Position numbers and translations under genes: made by a program. 5,031 nt of DNA from NCBI GenBank assembly GCA_005888955.1, contig VBCS01000209.1, positions 1 through 5,031 on the forward strand. Reading direction: 5' to 3'. The stretch is from Betaproteobacteria bacterium. Its GTDB lineage: Bacteria > Pseudomonadota > Gammaproteobacteria > Burkholderiales > Casimicrobiaceae. Every line of letters begins with the position of its first letter. The stretch's first letter is position 1. Under the pieces are notes generated by a model. It made no database searches. It was not told the DNA's origin and saw only the letters and a program-made list of their open reading frames with translations. Positions 1-5,031 of the stretch are shown here, in pieces.

Positions 1-36
1 CGGCATGAGCCTCGCTAAAACCAAGAAAGGAATGCA

Positions 37-597
37 ATGAGCACGACCCGCGATGTCGCAGTATTCGTCGGCAGCCTGCGCAAGGAATCGTTCAACCGCA
101 AGATGGCCAACGCGCTGGCCGCAATGGCCCCCGCGCCGCTCAAGCTCGAGATCGTCGAGATCAGGCAGTTGCCGCTCTACAACCAGGACGACGATGCGAA
201 TCCCCCCGCGGCATCCGCGGCGTTCAAGCAGCGCGTCCAGAAGGCCGACGCGGTTCTGTTCGTGACGCCGGAATACAACCGCTCGATGCCGGGTGTGCTC
301 AAGAACGCGATCGACGTCGCCTCCCGGCCCTACGGCAAGAGCGCGTGGAACGGCAAGCCCGGCGCGGTGATCAGCGTCTCCCCCGGCGCGATCGGCGGCT
401 TCGGCGCGAACCACCACCTGCGCCAGTCGCTGGTCTTCCTGAACGTCCCGGCCCTGCAGCAGCCGGAAGCGTACATCGGCAATGCGGCGAAGCTCTTCGA
501 CGAAAGCGGGAAACTGACCGACGATTCGACGCGCGATTTCCTGCAGAAATTCCTGGAGGCATTCGCGCAGTGGATCGAGCGCATTATCGCGAAGTAG
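37..597 (+). CDS. NAD(P)H-dependent FMN/quinone reductase, ChrR/YieF-like (flavodoxin fold)
   Basis: This is a 186-residue soluble cytoplasmic flavoprotein of the NADPH-dependent FMN reductase family. Members pass electrons from NAD(P)H through bound FMN to quinones, and some reduce chromate or azo dyes. Seen in the sequence: a beta1 strand followed by the FMN phosphate loop GSLRKESFNR (residues 12-21), the family signature PEYNRSMPGVLKNAID (78-93), and a flavin-side loop SPGAIGGFGANHHLRQ (115-130). The length matches E. coli ChrR/YieF (188 aa), and the same blocks occur there in the same order. The start is ATG 37, with an AAAGGA ribosome site at 26-31, 5 bp upstream. An ATG at 32 is in another frame. 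The gene ends in TAG and converges on the DUF962-like gene 21 bp away. The fold and cofactor are secure; the physiological substrate cannot be read from sequence, so no gene symbol is given. Confidence 0.93.
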   Translation: MSTTRDVAVFVGSLRKESFNRKMANALAAMAPAPLKLEIVEIRQLPLYNQDDDANPPAASAAFKQRVQKADAVLFVTPEYNRSMPGVLKNAIDVASRPYGKSAWNGKPGAVISVSPGAIGGFGANHHLRQSLVFLNVPALQQPEAYIGNAAKLFDESGKLTDDSTRDFLQKFLEAFAQWIERIIAK

Positions 598-603
598 CTC
601 GAA

Positions 604-616
604 CGCCGGCCCGGCG
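604..616. terminator. Weak GC dyad between convergent genes
   Basis: The 21-bp gap between two convergent stop codons contains CGCCGG-C-CCGGCG, a perfect 6-bp inverted repeat around one base. A real hairpin would use about 4 bp with a 5-nt loop. There is no run of T on either side, so it is not a classical intrinsic terminator. A short bidirectional terminator is suggested only by its position. Such GC dyads are common by chance in GC-rich DNA. Confidence 0.2.
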
Positions 617-618
617 CG

Positions 619-924
619 TCAGAACGGAATCCTGCCGGCGAGGATGTCCCGGAACATCGCCCAGTCCCCGATGAAGCTGTACACCGGATGAGTGAATGTG
701 GCGGGCCGGTTGTGTTCGAAGAAGAAATGACCGATCCAGGCGCAGCCGTAACCGCAGACCGGCACAGCGAGGAGCCACCAGGTATTGCCGGTGATCACCG
801 CGGCAACGATGGCCGCCAACACCAGCAGCTAGCCCGCGAAATGAAGGCGCCGGCACGCACGATTCCCGTGCTCGGAGAGGTAGAACGGATAGAACTCGCG
901 AAAGGATGCATAGCGTCGCGGCAT
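619..924 (-). pseudogene. DUF962/Mpo1-like small membrane protein, interrupted by an in-frame TAG at codon 32
   Basis: Read from ATG 924 to TGA 619, this frame gives 101 codons that match the DUF962 (YGL010w/Mpo1-like) family from end to end except for one amber stop at 829-831. Before the stop are YASFREFYPFYLSEH (residues 5-19) and RRLHFAG (25-31). After it come two hydrophobic segments (about 33-45 and 49-63), then GHFFFEHNRPATF (65-77) and the C-terminal GDWAMFRDILAGRI (86-99). Family members read G-(T/S)-x-L-V at the break, so a Ser TCG to TAG change is the simplest cause. Yeast Mpo1 is an iron-dependent dioxygenase acting on 2-hydroxy fatty acids; the role of bacterial relatives is not established. 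The gene starts 8 bp after the lysS stop and is probably the last gene of that transcript, with no clear ribosome site of its own. A GTG at 820-822 could restart a 67-residue fragment, also without a clear ribosome site. A sequencing error is the main alternative. Confidence 0.85.
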
Positions 925-932
925 TTTCGATT

Positions 933-2432
933 CTACGTCTCGGGCTTGAGCTGCGGAAACAGGATCACGTCGCGTATCGAAGGGCTGTCGGTCAGCAGCA
1001 TGACCAGGCGGTCGACGCCGATCCCCTCCCCCGCGGCCGGCGGCATGCCGTGCTCCAGCGCGCGGATGTAATCCGCGTCGTAATGCATCGCCTCGGCGTC
1101 GCCGGCCTCTTTCGCCCGCGCCTGTTCCAGGAAGCGCGCCGCCTGGTCCTCGGGGTCGTTCAGCTCGGAGAAGCCGTTGACGATCTCGCGGCCGGTTATA
1201 AAAAGCTCGAAACGGTCGGTTACCGCCGGGTCGGCGTGGCTCGCGCGTGCGAGCGGCGATACTTCGGCGGGATACGCGACGATATACGTCGGCTGCACAA
1301 GCTTTTCCTCGGTCGTCGCCTCGAAGAGCTTCAACTGCAGCACGCCGACGCCATCGGTCGGCAAAACATCGACGCCTAATGGCGCAAGCGCCACCTTCAA
1401 ATACTCCGGTTTGGCAAGCTCGGCGAGGGCGTAACGCGGGTTGTGCTTCGCGATCGCCTCGGCCATGGTCAGGCGGTCGAAGGGAGCGCCGAGATCGATC
1501 GACACGTCCTGGTACTCGATCGTCGTCTTGCCGACGACTTTCATCGCAACCTCGCGCACCAGCTCCTCGGTCAGGTCCATCAGGTAGCGGTAATCCCGAT
1601 ATGCCTCGTAGAACTCGAGCATCGTGAATTCGGGGTTGTGCCGCGTCGAGATCCCCTCGTTGCGGAAGTTGCGGTTGATCTCGAAGACCTTTTCCAGGCC
1701 GCCCACGACCAGCCGCTTGAGATAGAGCTCGGGCGCGATCCGCAGGTACAGATCCGTATCGAGCGCGTTGTGGTGCGTGATGAACGGCCGCGCTGCCGCC
1801 CCGCCGGGAATCGGATGCATCATCGGCGTCTCGACCTCGAGATAGCCACGGGCGACGAAGAACTCGCGCATGGCCTGCACGATCTGCGAGCGGGCGATGA
1901 ACACGCGTCGCGATTCGGCGCTGGTGATCAGATCGACGTAGCGCTGCCGGTACTTCTGCTCCTGATCGGTGAGACCGTGGAACTTTTCGGGCAACGGGCG
2001 CAGCGCCTTGGCGAGCAGCCGCAACTCTGTCACCCGGATCGAAAGCTCGCCGGTGCGCGTCTTGAACAGTGTGCCCCTGGCGCCGACGATGTCGCCCAGG
2101 TCCCAGTGCTTGAACGCTTCGTGCGTCTCGACGCCGAGGGCATCATTGGTGATGTAGAGCTGGATGCGGCCGCTCATGTCCTGCAGCGTGGCGAAGCTCG
2201 CCTTGCCCATGACGCGCTTGAGCATCATACGGCCGGCGACGGCAACGGCGACGGGCGCCGCCTCGAGCGCGTCGTTGGTCTTGCCGTCGTGCGCCTCGTG
2301 CAGTGTGCCGGCGAACGTGTCGCGGCGGAAATCGTTCGGATATGCCGGCCCACGCTCGCGCAGAGCGCGCAGTTTTGCGCGGCGCTCGGCGATAATCTGG
2401 TTCTCGTTCTGTCGCGCCGCGTCGTCGCTCAT
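933..2432 (-). CDS. lysS: Lysyl-tRNA synthetase, class II
   Basis: This cytoplasmic enzyme of 499 residues activates lysine with ATP and charges tRNA-Lys. An N-terminal helix region (1-60) precedes an OB-fold anticodon-binding domain (about 63-145, with AGRMMLKRVMGKASF at 66-80). The class II catalytic core follows. Motif 1 is around YLEVETPMMHPIPGG (197-211). Motif 2 is FEINRNFRNEGISTRHNPEF (250-269), with its ATP-contacting arginine. Motif 3 is GEGIGVDRLVMLLTDSPSIR (468-487). All are intact, and the length agrees with E. coli LysS (505 aa). ATG 2432 is chosen because the N-terminus then reads MSDDAARQNENQIIAERR, as in betaproteobacterial relatives, and because it lies 3 bp after the prfB stop. 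No strong ribosome site precedes it, so translation is probably coupled to prfB. The same prfB-lysS pairing exists in E. coli. It ends in TAG. Confidence 0.98.
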   Translation of the reverse strand: MSDDAARQNENQIIAERRAKLRALRERGPAYPNDFRRDTFAGTLHEAHDGKTNDALEAAPVAVAVAGRMMLKRVMGKASFATLQDMSGRIQLYITNDALGVETHEAFKHWDLGDIVGARGTLFKTRTGELSIRVTELRLLAKALRPLPEKFHGLTDQEQKYRQRYVDLITSAESRRVFIARSQIVQAMREFFVARGYLEVETPMMHPIPGGAAARPFITHHNALDTDLYLRIAPELYLKRLVVGGLEKVFEINRNFRNEGISTRHNPEFTMLEFYEAYRDYRYLMDLTEELVREVAMKVVGKTTIEYQDVSIDLGAPFDRLTMAEAIAKHNPRYALAELAKPEYLKVALAPLGVDVLPTDGVGVLQLKLFEATTEEKLVQPTYIVAYPAEVSPLARASHADPAVTDRFELFITGREIVNGFSELNDPEDQAARFLEQARAKEAGDAEAMHYDADYIRALEHGMPPAAGEGIGVDRLVMLLTDSPSIRDVILFPQLKPET

Positions 2433-2435
2433 GGC

Positions 2436-3534
2436 TCAGGACAGCTTCATGGCCGCGATGAAGTCGTCGAGATCGCCGTCGAGCACCGCCTGCGTATTGC
2501 CGACTTCGACGTTCGTCCGCAGGTCCTTGATCCGCGACTGGTCGAGCACGTACGAACGGATCTGGTGGCCCCAGCCGATGTCGGTCTTGGCGTCCTCGAG
2601 CTTCTGCTGTTCGGCCTGGCGCTTGCGCAGTTCGAGCTCGTAGAGCTTCGATTTCAGCATCGCCATCGCTTCGGCACGGTTGCGATGCTGCGAGCGGTCG
2701 TTCTGGCACTGCACGACGATGTTCGTCGGAAGATGCGTGATACGCACGGCCGAGTCGGTCTTGTTGATATGCTGGCCGCCCGCGCCCGAGGCGCGGAAGG
2801 TATCGATGCGCAGCTCGGCCGGGTTGATCTCGACGTCGATCGTCTCGTCGACCTCGGGATACACGAAGACGCTCGCAAACGATGTATGCCGCCGCGCGTT
2901 GGAATCGAACGGGCTCTTGCGCACCAGGCGGTGCACGCCCGTCTCGGTGCGCAGGTAGCCGTACGCGTAATCGCCGGTCACCTTGACGCTGGCGCTCTTG
3001 ATGCCGGCGACTTCACCTTCGGACTCCTCGAGGATCTCGGTCCGGTAGCCCTTGCGCTCGCAATAGCGCAGGTACATCCGCAGCAGCATCGCCGCCCAGT
3101 CCTGCGCCTCCGTGCCCCCGCTGCCGGCCTGAATGTCGATGAAGCACGGGTTGGGATCCATCGGATTGTGGAACATCCGACGGAATTCCATGTCACCCAC
3201 CGCGCGCTCGAGTTCCGCGACGTCCGTCGCCACCGCGGAAAGCGTCGCGTCGTCGCGTTCGCCGCGGGCGAGATCGAACAGCTCGGCGCTGTCCTTCAAC
3301 CGCGTTCCGAGTCCGGTCAGCGTGCTGACGACACCTTCGAGCTGCTTTCTTTCCCTGCCGAGCTCCTGTGCGCGCTTGGGATCGTTCCAGATGCCGGGAT
3401 CCTCGAGCGCCTTGGCAACCGCGGCCAGCCGTTCCGCCTTGACGTCGAAGTCAAAGATACCTCCGCAGATCGACAGCGCGTTGCTGCAGCCCGGAGAGGG
3501 AGTTGGCGATCTGGTTGACTTGTTCCGCTTCCAT
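2436..3534 (-). CDS. prfB: Peptide chain release factor 2 (RF2), made by programmed +1 frameshift
   Basis: RF2 recognises UGA and UAA stop codons in the ribosomal A site and triggers hydrolysis of peptidyl-tRNA. Translation starts at ATG 3534 (MEAEQVNQIANSLSG), runs 27 codons to CTT 3456-3454, meets TGA at 3453-3451, skips base 3453 and resumes with GAC 3452-3450 (DFDVKAERL). The joined protein has 365 residues, the same as E. coli RF2. Domain 1 is helical (to about residue 110). The UGA-reading tripeptide SPF is at 207-209. The catalytic GGQ is at 252-254, within RASGAGGQHINKTDSAVR. Residue 248, which matches E. coli position 246, is the usual Ala rather than the Thr of strain K-12. An in-frame ATG at 3549 would add five residues (MDPRN) and is a weaker choice; neither start has a clear ribosome site. 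The gene ends in TGA, read by RF2 itself, 3 bp before lysS. The downstream frame is open up to 3626, so a continuous ORF from there has a false N-terminus. Confidence 0.97.
3449..3464 (-). promoter_or_regulatory. prfB: prfB programmed +1 frameshift signal
   Basis: On the minus strand, an internal Shine-Dalgarno-like GGAGG (3464-3460) is followed directly by TAT CTT TGA C. This is the arrangement of the E. coli prfB site, where a G-rich SD-like stretch precedes TAT CTT TGA C at the same 3-nt distance from CTT. In the known mechanism, low RF2 leaves the UGA unread. The ribosome, held by the SD-anti-SD contact, then slips tRNA-Leu from CUU to UUU and continues in the +1 frame. High RF2 terminates at UGA, giving a 27-residue peptide and feedback control. 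The slip codon, the stop, the following C and the SD spacing are all present. Confidence 0.95.
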
Positions 3535-3563
3535 GTTTCTAGGATCCATTCTGACTGGCAGAC

Positions 3564-3569
3564 ATTATA
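3564..3569 (-). promoter_or_regulatory. Candidate -10 element for the prfB-lysS transcript
   Basis: A perfect consensus TATAAT lies on the minus strand, 29 bp upstream of the prfB ATG. Transcription would start near 3557, leaving a leader of about 23 nt. It stands in an otherwise GC-rich stretch. Scanning spacers of 15-19 bp shows only G-rich hexamers and nothing like TTGACA, and there is no TG extension of the -10. The call rests on the hexamer and its position. Confidence 0.45.
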
Positions 3570-3620
3570 CTCTGCGCTTGCATCGCCCCCGTGCCGCAGT
3601 GGCACTTGCGGCGGCCGCGT

Positions 3621-3648
3621 TTGCACAGCTTCGGGAATCGCCTATGAT
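3621..3648 (+). promoter_or_regulatory. Candidate sigma70-type promoter for the IorAB-like genes
   Basis: TTGCAC (3621-3626) and TATGAT (3643-3648) are separated by 16 bp and point rightward, 57 bp before the ATG of the 2Fe-2S subunit. They match TTGACA and TATAAT at four and five of six positions respectively. Together with the minus-strand -10 about 50 bp to the left, they make 3535-3705 a divergent promoter region. No repressor-type inverted repeat was found between them. Confidence 0.4.
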
Positions 3649-3705
3649 AAGCGGCTCGGCGCGAGGCCCACGGCCAGCGCCACGACTTAAGCTTCCGGAG
3701 AAATC

Positions 3706-4164
3706 ATGGCCCTACTGTCCATCAACAAGGAAAAGCTTAGCGTCGACGTCGCCGGCGATACGCCGCTGCTCTGGGTCTTGCGCGATCATCTGAAGCTGAC
3801 CGGCACCAAGTTCGGCTGCGGCATGGCGCTGTGCGGCGCCTGCACCGTCCACATCGACGGGCAGCCGACGCGCTCGTGCACGCTTCCACTCGCGGCGGTA
3901 AAGCCCGGCGTCGAGATCACCACGATCGAAGGACTCAAGACCAGAGAAGGGAAAGCGATCCAGACGGCGTGGCAGAAGCTCGATGTGCCGCAATGCGGCT
4001 ATTGTCAATCGGGGCAAGTCATGACCGCTTCCGCGCTGCTCGCAAGGAAAAAGAAACCGACCGATGCCGACATCGATTCGGCGATGGCTGGCAACGTTTG
4101 CCGCTGCGCGACGTACGTGCGGATCCGCGCCGCAATCCACGAAGCGGCCCGCAGCCTGGCCTGA
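3706..4164 (+). CDS. (2Fe-2S)-binding subunit of an isoquinoline 1-oxidoreductase-type molybdenum hydroxylase (IorA-like)
   Basis: This 152-residue small subunit relays electrons from the molybdenum site to an acceptor. The N-terminal plant-ferredoxin-type domain binds one cluster through C38, C43, C46 and C58 (GCGMALCGACTVHIDG). The C-terminal four-helix domain binds the second through C97, C100, C132 and C134 (QCGYCQSGQVM, then GNVCRCATYVRIRAAIHEA). All eight cysteines are present, and the length is normal for the xanthine oxidase family small subunit. ATG 3706 has GGAG at 3697-3700, 5 bp upstream. There is no signal peptide, so it would fold with its clusters in the cytoplasm and, if exported, travel with the Tat-tagged partner encoded 10 bp downstream. 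Family membership is secure. The substrate (N-heterocycle, aldehyde or other) cannot be determined, so no symbol is given. Confidence 0.95.
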   Translation: MALLSINKEKLSVDVAGDTPLLWVLRDHLKLTGTKFGCGMALCGACTVHIDGQPTRSCTLPLAAVKPGVEITTIEGLKTREGKAIQTAWQKLDVPQCGYCQSGQVMTASALLARKKKPTDADIDSAMAGNVCRCATYVRIRAAIHEAARSLA

Positions 4165-4174
4165 GGAGCGGACG

Positions 4175-5031
4175 ATGTTCATCTATCGCAATCCTGTCCA
4201 CGCGCCGAATCGCAGCGCGATCGACCGCCGCACCTTCCTCAAGGTGACCGCCGCAACGAGCGCCGGCTTCACGCTCGGCGTGTTCACCCGGCACATTGCC
4301 GCGCAGGACCCGGTTAAGGTCGTCGGCGAGACTGCGCCCGAACCGATTCCACCAAGCGCATTCGTGCGCATCGGCAGCGACAACAGCGTCACCGTCATCG
4401 TCAAGCACTTCGAAATGGGCCAGGGTACGTACACCGGACTGCCGACGCTGGTGGCCGACGAGCTCGACGCGGCATGGTCGCAGATCAGGGTCGAAGGCGC
4501 GCCCGCCGACGCGAAGCGCTACGGCAACCTGATCTGGCGCAAGGCGTTCAAGATGGATGCGCAAGGCACGGGCGGATCGAGCGCGATGGCGAACTCCTTC
4601 GATCAATACCGGCAGGCGGGTGCCGCGGCGCGCGCCATGCTGGTCGCCGCGGCGGCCGAGCAGTGGAAGCTGCCGCCGCAATCGATTCGGGTAAAAAACG
4701 GCGTTGTGTTCCATGCGAGCGGGAAAAAGGCGACGTTCGGAGCGCTTGCCGATGCCGCGGCCAGGCGGCCGGTGCCGCAGAATCCGAAGCTCAAGGATGC
4801 GAAGGACTTCGTCTACATCGGCAAGCGCGTGCCGCGCACTGACTCGAAAGCCAAGGCGACGGGCAGCGCGATGTTCACGCAGGACGTCAACCTGCCCGAC
4901 ATGCTCACTGCCGTCATGGCGCATCCGCCGCGCTTCGGCGCGAAGGTAAAGAGCTTCGATGCGGAGAGCGCGCAGCGCCTTCCGGGCGTCCGACACGTCG
5001 TTGCCGTGCCGAACGGCGTCGCTGTCGTCGC
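4175..5031 (+). CDS. Molybdopterin-binding large subunit, IorB-like, Tat-exported (partial at the right edge)
   Basis: This is the large catalytic subunit of a xanthine oxidase family enzyme, with 285 full codons visible and no stop before the window ends. Relatives are usually over 700 residues, so well over half is missing. A twin-arginine signal DRRTFLK (17-23) precedes a hydrophobic stretch (24-38) and likely cleavage near residue 43. This predicts folded export to the periplasm. Mature-protein blocks typical of IorB are KHFEMGQGTYTGLPTLVADE (77-96), QGTGGSSAMANS (130-141) and AGAAARAMLVAAAAEQW. From about 217, YIGKRVPRTDSKAKATG leads into the a/b hammerhead domain. ATG 4175 has AGGAG at 4164-4168, whose first A is the last base of the upstream TGA; the genes are 10 bp apart and surely co-transcribed. 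No FAD subunit is seen in the window, as in other IorAB enzymes, where a cytochrome is the probable acceptor. The substrate is unknown. Confidence 0.94.
   Translation, partial: MFIYRNPVHAPNRSAIDRRTFLKVTAATSAGFTLGVFTRHIAAQDPVKVVGETAPEPIPPSAFVRIGSDNSVTVIVKHFEMGQGTYTGLPTLVADELDAAWSQIRVEGAPADAKRYGNLIWRKAFKMDAQGTGGSSAMANSFDQYRQAGAAARAMLVAAAAEQWKLPPQSIRVKNGVVFHASGKKATFGALADAAARRPVPQNPKLKDAKDFVYIGKRVPRTDSKAKATGSAMFTQDVNLPDMLTAVMAHPPRFGAKVKSFDAESAQRLPGVRHVVAVPNGVAVV

Noticed and set aside
829..831. TAG as a selenocysteine- or pyrrolysine-type recoding site in the DUF962-like gene
   Set aside because: Selenocysteine uses TGA. Pyrrolysine would need a dedicated tRNA system that is rare in proteobacteria, and the family has a small residue (Ser/Thr) here rather than a catalytic one.
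584..856. A 90-codon minus-strand frame covering the DUF962-like gene
   Set aside because: It is in the wrong frame for the conserved GHFFFEHNRPATF block and reads Arg-rich shadow sequence, so it does not represent a frameshifted continuation of the gene.
688..1379. Plus-strand open frames (688-1071 and 906-1379) over the DUF962-like gene and the lysS 3' end
   Set aside because: Both are low-complexity antisense readings. The opposite strand gives clear family matches over the same bases.
1443..3518. A 691-codon open frame on the plus strand opposite lysS and prfB
   Set aside because: It lies wholly antisense to two certain genes. Its Arg-, Leu- and Val-rich translation resembles no known family and is what GC-rich codon bias produces on the opposite strand.
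4019..4996. A 325-codon minus-strand open frame opposite the IorAB-like genes
   Set aside because: It is an Arg/Ala-rich shadow of two well-supported plus-strand genes, and it runs across their junction without any recognisable domain.
1..5031. Search by eye for CRISPR repeats, IS ends, tRNA genes and phage or defence genes
   Set aside because: No repeated units, transposase motifs, cloverleaf-like sequence or defence domains were seen. The coding content is housekeeping and redox enzymes.

Overview
The window looks like chromosomal DNA of a high-GC proteobacterium, most likely a betaproteobacterium. The lysyl-tRNA synthetase begins with an ENQIIAERRAKL block, and release factor 2 begins MEAEQ; both resemble betaproteobacterial versions as I remember them. 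The prfB-lysS gene pair also fits. No IS element, CRISPR array, tRNA or rRNA gene was seen.

Layout. (1) 37-597 (+) is a flavodoxin-like NAD(P)H-dependent FMN/quinone reductase of the ChrR/YieF type. (2) Converging on it, and running right to left, is a translation cluster: prfB (3534-2436), lysS (2432-933) and a small DUF962/Mpo1-like membrane protein gene (924-619). The spacers are 3 and 8 bp, so this is probably one transcript. (3) A 171-bp divergent intergenic region (3535-3705) holds a candidate promoter for each direction. (4) Rightward from it run a two-[2Fe-2S] ferredoxin-like subunit (3706-4164) and a Tat-exported molybdopterin-binding subunit (4175 to the window edge, cut off). Together they form an isoquinoline 1-oxidoreductase-type (IorAB) molybdenum hydroxylase or aldehyde oxidase.

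Two points matter most to an annotator. First, prfB is not one continuous frame. It carries the classic autoregulatory +1 programmed frameshift (GGAGG, TAT CTT TGA C), and the joined product is 365 residues. The downstream frame stays open into the promoter region, so a naive ORF call gives a wrong N-terminus. Second, the DUF962 gene is full length and family-like on both sides of a single in-frame TAG at codon 32. It is therefore a very recent pseudogene, a sequence error, or (less likely) a readthrough case.

Functionally, prfB and lysS are housekeeping translation genes. The reductase and the IorAB-type enzyme are redox genes with no evident link to them. I see no convincing new multi-gene system here.
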